Shown here in pieces: positions 32,828 through 44,512 of a stretch of 64,000 nucleotides of DNA; the stretch's first letter is position 1; the number at the start of each line of letters is the position of its first letter. The stretch is from positions 14,506,001 to 14,570,000 of the forward strand of contig NC_079887.1 of assembly GCF_029227915.1 (NCBI RefSeq). Reading direction: 5' to 3'. Below the pieces are notes generated by a model. It made no database searches. It was not told the DNA's origin and saw only the letters and a list, made by a program, of their open reading frames with translations. Source of the stretch: Hydractinia symbiolongicarpus (taxonomy: Eukaryota > Cnidaria > Hydrozoa > Anthoathecata > Hydractiniidae). A program made the translations under genes and the position numbers.

Positions 32828-33350
32828 TTCCACTTGTTAATTTTTTTTACAAGTGGCTTTTTGCGTTAAGAATTTTTCCACTTGTTAAATATTAACAAAT
32901 GGTTTTCATTTTTATCCTCCACGTGGTGCTCTGTTTTCCTGTCGTATGCCGTAATATTTGTTCTGGAGAGTGGCGAAGATGGCGGACAAGAGTAGTAAGT
33001 ACTATCTAGAAACAACAAAAAAGATCCTTTTTTTTATTCTCCAAACTTCAAAACAGCTTTTAAACAGTGTAAAATATTTTACCTCAGAGTTAGAACCACA
33101 TGATAGTGCATCCGCCATATTTTCGTTTCGTTTATTTACAAAACGCTTTACCGCAGAGGTTGAATATCGCGGCTCTTCCTATTAATTTAAATAAACAGAG
33201 CGATGTAGCGTGCCGTTAAAAAAAAAACACTTAAAAAATTTTAAGTAGTCGAAAAATATTTTTTAATAAAAAAACCACTTAAAAAGTATTAAGTGGTCAA
33301 AAAATATTTTTTAATAAAAAAAACACTTAAAAGATATTAAGTGGTCGAGG
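32828..33350. repeat. MITE-like block with hairpin repeats at both ends
   Basis: The left part (32828-32906) holds two hairpins: CCACTTGTTAA...ACAAGTGG and CCACTTGTTAA..ATTAACAAATGG. The right part (33228-33350) holds three 48-bp tandem units, each containing CACTTAAAA...TTAAGTGG. Between them, AAGATGGCGGAC near 32977 faces GCATCCGCCATATTTT near 33109 in inverted orientation. The symmetry suggests a foldback or MITE-like non-autonomous element. Confidence 0.55.
33228..33350 (+). repeat. Tandem 48-bp hairpin-forming repeat, about 2.6 copies
   Basis: Units start at 33228, 33276 and 33324. Each begins CACTTAAAA, pairs with TTAAGTGG (or TTAAGTAG) after a short loop, and is followed by an AAAAATATTTTTTAATAAAA spacer. 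Confidence 0.85.
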
Positions 33351-33384
33351 AAAAAAAAATTTCCGTGTACTTATCTGTTTACAG

Positions 33385-34580
33385 GAAAAACTACAGCACC
33401 AATCACGTATTGATACGCCTATTAGAGGATTGGAAAAAAAACAGGATCTGAATTATGTGGTCGGTTCAATATTAATGGACTTATCAAAAGCTTTTGACTG
33501 TGTCCCTCACGATCTACTTATAGCCAAACTTCATGATTACGGTTTTGATGTAAAATCACTTGAGTACATTCTATCGTATCTTACACACAGAGAACAATCC
33601 ACACGAGTAAATGCGGAGTATAGTATATTTGAATTAATTTTGTCAGGTGTGCCTTAGGGTTCTGTGTTGGGCCCAATCATTTTTAATATATTTATGAATG
33701 TTATTTTATCGTAAATAGTGACCTACATAATTACGCAGACAACAATACGATATCAGCTTATTTAAACACTATTAAAAATCTCATTAAGACTTTAGAAAGG
33801 GAATCCGAAATAGCCCCTTCTTGGATAAATAATAACAAAATGATAACAAATCCAAACAAATTTCATTCGATCCTTCTTTTATCAAGAGCCAAAATTTATA
33901 ACTCAAAGCTTAAAATAAACATTGGCGATAGAGTCATACAATCAGAAAGGTCCGTAAAACTTTTAGGAGTAACAATTGATAATAAATTAAATTTCAACTG
34001 CACATTAGTAATCTTTGTCGAAAAGACTCAGCCCCCAGCTGAATGCATTATTTAGATTTAAAAATGTACTGTCTTTGCAAATAAGATCTATTTTAGCACA
34101 AAGCTTCGTGTATGCAAATTTTAATTATTGCCCCTTAGTTTGGCATTTCTCTTCTTCGAAATCTCTTTTGAAAATTGAAAAACTCCACAACAAGGCTTTA
34201 AGTTTTATTCATGATGACCCAAGACCAGTTGATTGCCTCCCAAATAAACATTATAATGAATTACTAAGGCACAGACATTTATGTATAGAAATATTTAAAA
34301 TTCTGAGAAACATCAGTCCTTCTTTCATGAAAGATATTTTCCTTTTTGAGGAAACTGATAGGCCAGTAAGAAGTCAAAACATAAACAACCTAAAAACCAT
34401 CAGTGTAGAAACAAGCGCCTTTGGTCTAAACAGTTTGTGATGTTTAGCCCCGAAAGTTTGGAATAAGTTTCTTTTCATACGAAAAGTTGTGAAGATCTAG
34501 TTAAATTTAAGCAAATGATTAAAAAATGGAATGGCTCTCACTGTTCATGCACAGAGTGTCGGCAATTGATTCCATAACTT
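33385..34580 (+). pseudogene. Jockey/CR1-like LINE reverse transcriptase remnant
   Basis: This is the 3' part of a non-LTR retrotransposon ORF2. From about 33430 the RT shows LMDLSKAFDCVPHDLL (palm, first catalytic Asp), then LSGVP followed by a stop codon where Gln is expected before GSVLGP, then NYADNN where YADD is expected. The frame shifts near 33715 and again near 34010. Thumb-like sequence is readable at 33840-34000 (SVKLLGVTIDNKLNF). The C-terminal region at 34015-34440 includes KIEKLHNKALSFIHDDPRP and a Leu/Arg-rich tail, after which a CSCTECRQL segment (about 34540-34575) resembles the Cys-rich end of such ORFs. It is followed by a TTTATTA-rich tail (34625-34660). It lacks the endonuclease, so it is 5'-truncated, and it is inactive. 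Confidence 0.85.
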
Positions 34581-34624
34581 ACGTAATCAATACGAAAATG
34601 GGAGAGGGGGGGAATGTTTATATT

Positions 34625-34660
34625 TTTTTTATTATTTATTTATTATTTATTTATTATAGT
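34625..34660 (+). repeat. (TTTATTA)n tail of the LINE
   Basis: Short tandem units of TTATTTATTA directly follow the degenerate LINE. Simple-sequence tails of this kind mark the 3' ends of many CR1/jockey-like insertions. Confidence 0.6.
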
Positions 34661-34742
34661 TTTCATTTAAATTGTAAATATATAAAAATATTTGGTCAGT
34701 TTTGATTAGTTTTTTGCAAAATTTTAATTTTTTAAAGAATTA

Positions 34743-34886
34743 TCTATATTATAATGCCTGTATACGTCTGTCCATCCGTCTGTCTGTCACGCAAAATGGT
34801 AGCTTAGCTGCGCAATAGCGAGAAGCACGCAATGCGGTATAAAAAGGACGGGCGAACCCGTGGATTTTCCACGGGCTAACGACTAG
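34743..34886 (+). mobile_element. 144-bp mini-Helitron (non-autonomous)
   Basis: The 5' end TCTATATTATAATGCC is preceded by A. The 3' end has an 8-bp perfect hairpin (CCCGTGGA, loop TTT, TCCACGGG, 34857-34875), then CTAACGA and terminal CTAG (34883-34886) followed by T. TC at the 5' end, a hairpin about 7-12 bp before a terminal CTRR, and insertion between A and T are the Helitron hallmarks. A short GTCT tetranucleotide run (34766-34789) lies near the middle. The 55 bp after it closely match (inverted) the block beside the GACA array at 41300-41367. Confidence 0.7.
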
Positions 34887-34989
34887 TTGTATATAATAAC
34901 CGACGGTAAATAAATTAAATCAATCAATCAACCCTAACTTCCCATTCCGCTATTCGCCTAGAATACAATTGGCATAAAGGTACCGTTTT

Positions 34990-36450
34990 CCACGTTCATT
35001 CTGCGTTCATTATAGTTTCCTTTTCTTTTCCTTCGTTTCGTCTAAAGCATTTCTAATCCATTGTATCTTCGAGCGTTTGGGTAAAAAAAAAACGTGTATC
35101 AAAAAATGCTCGTTGATCAGGTGTCCAGAAACCAGTAGTACTGATATCAAGTCTTCCCTCCTGACTAATGTTTGTTGTACGAAATTGCATTTCTTCACTT
35201 TCTAGTTCTATCATTTATTGTTCTCGTCTCACGTCTTTGCATACTTCGTCAAAAAATGCTGAGGTGATATCGCTCCTTACGACGTAATATTGCAAGTTCA
35301 CCTTGGAAAGATTCCAGTTATACCTGATACGTAGAGCATCCCTGAACTGCTCTTTTTTCAGGTCATATCCAAGATCTTTATAGGTAGACTTGTCAACCAG
35401 CTTGAAGATTAGACCATGGTATTGACATCGTTCAATCGCTTCTGCTCGTCATCCACATTAGTTTTTAACTGTGTGAGCTTTTGCTTACAATTTTGTCTTC
35501 TTTTACTTTTAACCTTTTTGATCGTCATCCCGCAGTCTTTGCTGCTGCTTTACCAATGATATTGTTTTGAAGCTTTGCCGTCAAAGACTTTAAATTCATA
35601 TACTTGACTTGAGCTACTTCGCATATGTTTTAGATGCCAAGACCACCGAACCTTGGCTGCAATGACAGTAGAGCTCGTTCTTCATCGTGACTTCATGGCC
35701 TGTTATTGACGGAATCAGTTGATGTCTCACGTCTTTTTCTTTAATTGGACCAGGCATGTTTCTATAAATAGTGGAAAAATCGATGTTGGTACCCACTAAC
35801 AAAACAAGAATACACAGCTTTAGGGTTGTGCCATCGCGATCTTTTATAGCATGGATAGCTCTTTGAGCCAGTCAGGAACCGTTCTTTTACAATACTCCAC
35901 TTTGTATTCAAAGCTTCCAATAACTGCACTTAGATGTTATTCTCCTCTCAAGGATATTTGTATATTAGTTTCTCCAAATATTTCAATCGCTTCTGTGTAG
36001 AACTGATGTTTGACTATTAGCCAAGACTTCTTCGGTTGAGGAAAATAACCAAAGATTTTGTTAACGAATGCCACCATTTTTTTAGTGATACACTTACAGC
36101 AGTAATATCATCTGCACACGCAACATTTGATCTTGTAAACTAATTATCGACAATATCAGGTCAAAAAAGTGGCAAATAATGCCATACCAAGCGTGACACC
36201 TTGTGTTTTCCCTTCGTTCGAACTCAATTCCACACCTCCCCGAACAAACACTCGTCAATACCAAATGGCCCTGTTCCTCCTTTTGTTAAGACGGCTGCTT
36301 TTAATACGAGAGTTTATCAATTACGCCATACACAATCGAGTTTACCGTTAAGGATGGTCCTTGCAATATGTTGTCATAATTTTCTCTGGACGCGGAATGT
36401 TTTTCTCTCCGGGGCTATTTCTTTCATACCTGAGAGTTAAATCTGTATTC
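34990..36450 (-). pseudogene. LINE-type reverse transcriptase remnant, minus strand
   Basis: Read on the minus strand from about 36450, frame-broken pieces follow the order of a non-LTR ORF2. Near 36210-36170 is GKTQGVTLGMALFATF (RT motif with QG.....MA). Near 36120-36090 is CADDITAVS, the catalytic A-D-D box. Near 35730-35700 is a KLIPSITGHE-like segment, followed in a shifted frame by a RFGGLGI segment (about 35650-35636). The last two are characteristic of a LINE group frequent in cnidarians. Several stops and shifts break the frame. It runs antisense to the LINE at 33385-34580 and is separated from it by the mini-Helitron. Confidence 0.7.
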
Positions 36451-36969
36451 TCCAACAGTTCCAAGTGCTCTAGTGTACAAAAAGAACAGCGCATGTTCAA
36501 ATCTCAATGCTTTGAAATTTATTGCATGATTTAAAGATGCATGCTCAGCATTCTTGCATAATTATGAAACCAAACTAGATTTAACTTAATCTATTATTTT
36601 AGTTTTTTACATAATTAGTTTAGACCCCATTTGCGTTTTTAAATAATGCAAATTAAGTGGTTTTTAATTGCAAGGATCTCATCAGCAAACAAAAAATGTG
36701 ACCGGAGAAATGGGTTTCCAGATCAAAAAGGTTTGATCGTAGTAAGTCCAATTATTAGTTCTAAGTGGTTCAAGTTAACTGCTCCTCGCGAAGTTATTCT
36801 AGATTCGATTCTGATTACCCCAAAGTACCAAAGATATGGTAAGTTGAGCACTTGGAGCATTCAGAACTAAATCTCGTGTGCGAAACATTTCTGATTTGTG
36901 ACATTTCTTCTTCTTAACTTTTAATTGGCGACAAGACAAAGCATCTGCTTTATAATTTTTCAGCACTTC

Positions 36970-37472
36970 GTTGCGTTATAATAATATGTGCATTCTATCA
37001 TTTTAGTTCAATCTCGGTTACTGGGAACTAGAAACACCTCCGCCATCTGCCATTGCGCATTGAAGTTTAAGGCTAAATAACCAAAACGGGACTTAATTTC
37101 CTAATGCTGGGTCAACCCACCCGTTTCGAAACAAACTGGTTGATGACGTAACCAAAATACCTTCAAACCGCAATATCTCTGCAACCGTTTATCCTATACT
37201 TTTTTCCTAATGAGCATACGATAAATCTTACAAACCTCTAAGAAATATTTTTGACGTTCGCGAAATTTTAAAATCCTTATATCTCCTTAACTGTTCGTCA
37301 CAGACACGAGACTATAAATTATCTTGATCGGAGTATCCAGCCCTTCCCTTTGCAGGCAACGGGTTAAAAAATTCCTCCTTCTTGCTGACGTCAGCAAAAT
37401 TCCTAAAACAACCAATATTTGTTCCATTGTTCTCCTGCCTTAGTGGACTTATTTACGGGCCTTATCGACTAG
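36970..37472 (+). mobile_element. Helitron-like non-autonomous element, degenerate
   Basis: The right end reads GTGGACTTATTTACGGGCC, then TTATCGACTAG (CTAG at 37469-37472) and T. It aligns with the better hairpin terminus at 45655-45684. The left end near 36976 has TTATAATAAT, as in the 44959 copy. Internal blocks (GGACTTAATTT, TTGATGACGTAACCAAAA, CAATATCTCTGCAACCG) are shared with 8280-8620 and 45130-45350. Confidence 0.6.
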
Positions 37473-38176
37473 TATGTATGTATTTCAATATAGTTAACGA
37501 TTTCTGCTCTTAATTTATTTAAGTATTTATAGCCATTATCGCATAACAACTACAAAGTATTCCGGAAGCCATAAATTTTACCTTAACAAGTTACAAAATG
37601 ATTAAACGCATACCTTTTCAACCGTTCGTTTTCTTGACCAGCATTTCTAGCTATACACAATAGAGGCAACGGGTAAACAAATGTCTAGAAAGGTTTTATA
37701 CGAACCTTGTACCGAATTTCACCTTACTATTAGAAAAAAGATTATAGTTAATAAATGCTGTTATTCTTGTTTGGGTCTTGGAATAACAAACCAGCTATAC
37801 AACACAGTACATAAATACTCTAAAGGCAATACAAACAATACACATTGCATGAACTCCCTAAGGGAATACATAATTACACAATGGAAAAAAATAGACTTTA
37901 TACACAACATGAACTAATTAAGTTAACTGATATGTAACATAAATCAAATTTTAAACACAACTTGAACAATAAATAAATAAACAAGGACATCACATACATA
38001 GAAAACACAACTGAAACTAATACATAGAAATCACACAAAGAAAAGGGAACCAAGGTTCTTGCCTAATCTTCCCTAAGTATCATCTAGAGACAGAATACAC
38101 AACAATAGTGTAGTAGCATAATGGCATATCCTTCGTTTTTGATTGCTGAAACTCAATACAGGTGCAAGAACTCTAT
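37473..38176. other. Non-coding stretch between Helitron-like and DIRS-like elements
   Basis: A 78-codon frame at 37681-37917 starts with ATG but shows no domain. It may be part of the DIRS-like element's downstream region. Nothing else recognised. Confidence 0.35.
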
Positions 38177-41100
38177 TTATAATCCTAGTGACTTAGACAC
38201 GTTAAACTTTCGTTCGCGATTGTCCTTGATATTAACCATTTCTACTTGTGGTTGAAACCAGCAGCCGTGTTTTGAAATCATGCGATCTGGTATATTATTA
38301 TTAGCAGCAACGGATGCGCCGCCGGACCTCAGCGAGAGTAAAGAATATTTATTTGGATCGGCTATCATGGAAATATTTTCAGTGAATGTAATTCGTATTG
38401 TTGAATAGGAAACAGAATTTTCTCTGAGGAAACTGGAGAATTCAATTAGACAAACAATCAAAAACGTAGTGAGATTTTCCTAGCATCCGTAAACATCGAC
38501 TATTTTTATTTATTATTTCAGGGCTAATGGCTTCTTTTCTGTTTTTGTGCGTGTCTGTCCTTGCAATGATACGTTTCGCACCTTCCAACGCAAGTTTCGC
38601 GAAGGGATGATTTGTCGGTGAGGGTAATCCAGCAGTGTGGTGGACCTAACAGATGTCGCAAAAACCTATTTTTTTTTCTCCATTTACAATTTCGTTGAAG
38701 TAAATGGCGATATCAAATGGATGGGCTGAGCATGCGTTTACCTCAGTAAAATTCTGACTCCAGGCAACCCAATTTTTTTATCAATAGTAGTGTCGACGTA
38801 AGCTGAATGGATTAGGCTTGGAAGAGATGATAAGCTGTGCCTTAGCCTTGGGTCTTTGACTTGATCTATTTTCTCCCATATTCCAGTAAATAGATGGTAC
38901 TGAAATTATATTTGGAAGTCTATTCATAAAAAACATTCATGCAACGCTAAGGAATAGAACTTAGCCAACCCTTGAAAAACACAGTTGTTTTTGGAATAAT
39001 GAAAGAAATATGGATCATCAAATATCAAAACTCTCTTGATAAAGTCGTAAAAATTCATTCCGTCGGGAGTGAGAATAGGCCAAAAATGTCCATATTGGAG
39101 GTCCATGCAATATTTGCAATTTTTGCAATTTTTTTATATGCGTCAAAGTTTTTCCAAATAAGTGCATTGGATGGGCAAGGTCAGTTAAATTCTCCTGCCC
39201 AGTTGATAGTGAAGGCATCAACTGCGCCCGTGTTAGGACAATAGAATTTTGAATTGAATTTTCTATTCTTTGTGCTTAATTCGTCAGAAATTCTATCAAA
39301 ACTTAATTGTCCGAAGTTTATTCCAGTAACATTGATATTGCCAGTGAACCACAGAACTGTTTCTTTTCTTACGAGATGAGAAAGAGACCGTGAAACTCCA
39401 ACGACTGCTGTAAGTTCGTGGTAAGTAGAACAGCGCTTTTTCTCGAGATCGGTGAAAGTTTCTTTCAAAACAATCTTTCTTTCTATCGCATAACCTCCGT
39501 ATCCCTCGCTGCTTGCACCCGAATACACGGCTTTTGTAATCGTGGGATTGCGTTTGATACGAAATCCGTTGCTTTTTCGAGGTTTATTTTCTAAATATTT
39601 AGTTCTTTTCGTAAGGCCTTGGGAGTGCAGTATAAACTATACCACGAATATCTGGCTTCGATAAAATAATACATTTATCTGGTAAAGAGTCGAGCCAAAC
39701 GAGCCGATTGCTGGGGACATCGATATAATATGACCCGCAATTCTTGAGATTTGTTTTGGTGATACAATGGGTTGGCTTAAACTGACTTTGATCAACTGGA
39801 GCAAATTTTTAATTTTTTGTGGTGGCACTAAAAATTCCATGAGTGTTGTATCGATTTAAACTCCAACCATTCTCCGATTCTTGTAGAGTCCACACTGGAC
39901 TTTATGATATTAAAGAGGCCAACGTGTTACAGATCATGAACTAAAATGTCTCCTATTTCTAATATATCAAAATATAATCAGCATCCAGGTTTTCCGCCGT
40001 CTAAGTACAACACACATCGTATTTCTTAAGCTTTTTGACCAGCGGTTTGAAAGTTTCCGTAAAAATGAAACATGCGCTAGCTAAGTCAAATGGCAACACG
40101 AAGAGAACATGATATTTACTTGTTTCGACCGCAAAATTCCATGAAAATCCTAAATATTACCAGACATGATAATAACCGCTTTTAGGGTCGAAAGTAACAA
40201 AATAATAATCTTTTTCAAAAAAACCCAGATACGTTGTTAATGGTTTCGTACTTAAACTTTGGTACATCTAATAATTATTTACGTGGCGTAATTCCAAAAC
40301 GAGTCTCAATTATTCCTTGTTAGTTGCAACAGTGAAAGGGTTCGCATAATAAGGTGGATTCGCGTCTTCTTTAAGGCTGTGTAGGTGGTCGCCTATAGTA
40401 TTTTTAACAAACCTTTTCTCTTTGAGACTAAATTAATTATTTGTAGCCAAAAATGAAGTTGCAGTCAATAAGAACGGTAAACGGTACTCATTTTTTACTG
40501 CGTCTAAGACGAATGGGGGCGCCTGCAATTCTCTTTCCAAAAAATCGTAGGGTGCTGTAATCTTATGCAACAGAAGCTTGAGGGTTGGTAATTTCTAGAA
40601 TCAAATTATTTGGAGAGAACCGAGAGAAATTATAACAAATTTAACATTTTCAATTTACGGTGACACGTTGAATATCACATAAAGAAATGAAATTAGCAAT
40701 GTGTGAAATAATGCCCTACGTGTTTACAGTTATAGCAAGTCACGTTGTCCACAGATAACGTTCGCCAGAGCTTTTAGGTTTGTCGCTTTTATTATCGTTG
40801 GCCTTGGCCTTTTTGATTGTGTCCCTTATTTCCTGAGCAAATTTAATTCCCGATAAGACTTGTTTCTTTCCTTTTTTGTAAGCACTTTTTGCTTTGTTTA
40901 ATTTGTTTTCTTCGACGCCTTCCAAGAAATCGTCGATGGCATCTAGGATTTTTACAGCAGCATTATATTGTTCCTGGTTGCCTTTTTATTGCGATGGTCC
41001 ATGTTGCATTTTGCGGTTTCGTTCAATTCTGGTTTTCAGCTTGCCCACATGTCCACATGATTGTTTTGCAGCTCAACAGCAGCTTTGGTGGCAGCGTTTT

Positions 41101-41190
41101 CGGGAATTTTTGGCAGGAGTCTCTCGTTGGTTTTGGCGATCACGGCTTCCAAGTTTATAACTTGACAAGATCATTGGGTGTTTTTCCCAT
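38177..41190 (-). pseudogene. DIRS-like retrotransposon (gag, RT, RNase H, tyrosine recombinase), decayed
   Basis: Read from 41190 down. A gag-like region includes a lysine-rich segment (40925-40740) and, in a shifted frame, a CCHC zinc knuckle CYNCKHVGHYFTHC (40737-40696). The RT follows, with FVTFDPKSGYYHV (about 40200-40160) and VLPFDLASACFIF. The catalytic box is YLDG at 40007-39996 where YLDD is expected. Thumb-like sequence lies at 39840-39640. The RNase H region (39528-39181) has YSGASSEGYGGYA, the ELTAV helix and FTGN, then NSKFYCPNTGAVDAFTINW. The tyrosine recombinase C-terminus (38461-38177) has SLRSGGASVAANNNIPDR and KHGCW. The His before SLRSGG looks like Leu, and the Tyr nucleophile position reads Asn. 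RT plus tyrosine recombinase is diagnostic of DIRS/Ngaro-type elements. Multiple frameshifts and lost catalytic residues show it is dead. Confidence 0.8.
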
Positions 41191-41269
41191 GGTGGTACGA
41201 CGATGATGCACTGCTAACACCGAGTTAACTTTCCACCAAAATAAAAAAGATCGAGAAGTATATATAGCA

Positions 41270-41367
41270 CTAGTCAATAGCCCGTGTAAAATCCACGGCT
41301 TCACCCGTCTTTTTGGCACCGCATTGCGTGCTTCTCGCTATTGCGCAGCTAAACTACCATTTTGCGT
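41270..41367 (-). mobile_element. Helitron-like 3' end, minus strand, next to a GACA array
   Basis: On the minus strand the order is: a block matching 34793-34840, GACGGGTGAAGCCGTGGATT and an imperfect hairpin (CCGTGGATTTTACACGG, plus-strand 41282-41298), then GCTATTGACTAG with CTAG at 41273-41270, followed by T. This is the same terminus as at 34857-34886, inverted. The 5' end of this copy was not located beyond the microsatellite. Confidence 0.65.
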
Positions 41368-42763
<1,396 letters not shown>

Positions 42764-43019
42764 TGTGGTTTCCATACGGAGTAATACTCCGTATAGCTGC
42801 TACACGGAGTTTGGTTTAGCTATACGGAGTCGGCCAACGAATGTTCTTAAAGTTAAAGTTCTTAAAGTGGAAATATTGCAATATCCAAAAATAAAACTAT
42901 TTCCGAGAATAAAAAATAATCACCATTAAGAACAAGTTAAAAAGTCAAGCACGTCATTTTCCTACTTTTTATCCATCGTAAACATACGAGGTATATTGTA
43001 GTTATACGGAGTGTGGGAA

Positions 43020-43340
43020 CATTAGTTTGATTGCAAAAAAAGGATTATAGCATACAGATTGTGAGATACCGAGAGCAAGTTATGCAGAATTCGCTATGGG
43101 GAGTATGCAGAATTCGCTATAAGGAGTATACCATACGGAGTATGCTATACGGACTATGCCATACGGAGTACTCTATACGGAGTATGCCATACGGACTGTG
43201 ACATGCTTCATATACGAAGTATTACATTCGGAGTGTGACATGCTTAGTACATGGAATGCGAGATGCTTAGTATCCGGATTGTGACAGGCTTAGTATACGG
43301 AGTGTGCCATGCTAAGTATGCGGAGTGTGACATGTTTGGT
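43020..43340 (+). repeat. Degenerate TATACGGAGT tandem array
   Basis: Around fifteen to twenty imperfect units of 14-28 bp have the core TATACGGAGT or CATACGGAGT, and in the right half alternate with GTGACATGCTTAG. A perfect inner repeat, GTATGCAGAATTCGCTAT, occurs at about 43078-43122. It is the left subterminal array of the enclosing transposon. Confidence 0.8.
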
Positions 43341-43715
43341 AGGAACAGAATTCGATGTATTGTTAATGAGTTAAGGTTTACAATGGCTGGTATAAAAGTA
43401 CACAATTATAAAGCTACATAATAAAAAGTCATTATTTGTATGGTTAGTTTTATTGCATATAGAAACATACAAAACAAAGTTATAAAGCTTAGAATGAATA
43501 TAATGGAAGCCATGAAAATAAACTTCATACAAAACGCAAATAGTAAACTACATCATGCAGTTGGACTGCCGGTAACTCGAACACCGGTTAACTTCAACAC
43601 TCCCTTCTGCCTTATCATTGTTAATAACAATATCAATTTCGTCGTCGTCACTCTCGCCGTCGTCATCACTTCCGTCGTTTTTTTTGTCTTCCTTCTCGCC
43701 AGTGTAATCATTTCC

Positions 43716-43970
43716 AATTGTTACAATGAATGGTTTTCTCATCAAGTTTCCCAGCAGTTGGAGAAAGGCATAAGACCTGCAGATATTAAAGTGTCGCTTA
43801 ATCTAACCGAATTAAAGGTGATGCATGCTAAATGGATTTCAAAACTTTATGAATTCTTATGTGCTCAAGATAAAATGATATTAAATGGCTTCAAAGCTGC
43901 TGGTATAACAGAAGCAGTGGAATCTGCTAATGCTGTCTTAGAAAGAATTGAAAACCCTTTTCGTTGTTAA
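43716..43970 (+). pseudogene. Pogo/Tigger-like DDE transposase C-terminal fragment
   Basis: The open frame ends in TAA at 43968. Its last 80 codons carry a QVSQQLEKGIRPADIKVSL segment, LKVMHAKWISKLYEFL, a GFKAAGI motif and NPF near the end. The same order (QL..G..PE.VKVDL, LKPLHAKW, GF..AGI, DPF) closes jerky/pogo-type transposases of the Tc1/mariner superfamily. The part of the frame upstream of 43716 (43440-43715) is hydrophobic in this frame and acidic on the other strand, and does not look like a catalytic domain. The DDE core is missing. Confidence 0.6.
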
Positions 43971-44512
43971 AATATTTACTTATTTTTCTCTGCTATTTGT
44001 ATGAACAGTTTGTTGTTGTTGATTATGTTGTTTTTGATTTTTATATTACAAAGATACCATTGTTAGCATAATATAGCGGAGCTCCGCTATTTGGTGTATA
44101 CTCCGTATAATATTGCGGATAAGGCTTCATAAAACGACAAAGTCTAAATTTGATTAGAATCCCTGGAATCACTTTGGAAAGTCAAAAAACTAAAAAATTG
44201 GAGGTTAAAAAGTAATTCAAAAAATCGGCAAATATTACTAGTCGGTAAAAAAAAAGTCGGTAAAAATTTTCGGTCGGCAAAAAAAATGTCGGTAAAAAAA
44301 TTGGTCGGTAAAAAATTTAGTCACCTAGCCAAAATTTGGTCACTTTTTGCCGACTTTTTTTTTACCGATAAGGTATACGAAGTTACACTCCGTATACGTA
44401 TGCCTATACAGAGCCTTACTCCGTATAGCTGCACACTCCGAATGGAACACCACCATCTTCTGCGCGGTCAACACACTTTCTTGCTCCAACACATCTTGTT
44501 TTGATTACCACT

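Larger units (their letters stand above)
42764..44454. mobile_element. DNA transposon with TATACGGAGT subterminal arrays and pogo/Tigger-like transposase tail
   Basis: The left end GTGG(T)TTCCATACGGAGT (42765-42782) pairs with the right end, read on the minus strand, GGTGGTGTTCCATTCGGAGT (44454-44435). The left arm (42775-43340) carries around twenty variants of TATACGGAGT, many joined as GGAGTGTGACATGCTTAGTA. The right arm (44064-44440) carries the inverse, ACTCCGTATA. Another inverted pair, GTCGGTAAAAAA against TTTTTTACCGA, lies at 44240-44370. Between the arms, 43716-43970 encodes the C-terminal part of a DDE transposase. The right end stops 58 bp before the HSD17B4 ATG, so the element forms its upstream region. 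Confidence 0.65.

Noticed and set aside
37681-37917. 78-codon ATG-initiated frame
   Set aside because: There is no recognisable motif, and its position between two mobile elements makes repeat sequence more likely.
40889-41206. Plus-strand frames of 88-105 codons
   Set aside because: They are antisense shadows of the gag-like region of the minus-strand DIRS-like element.
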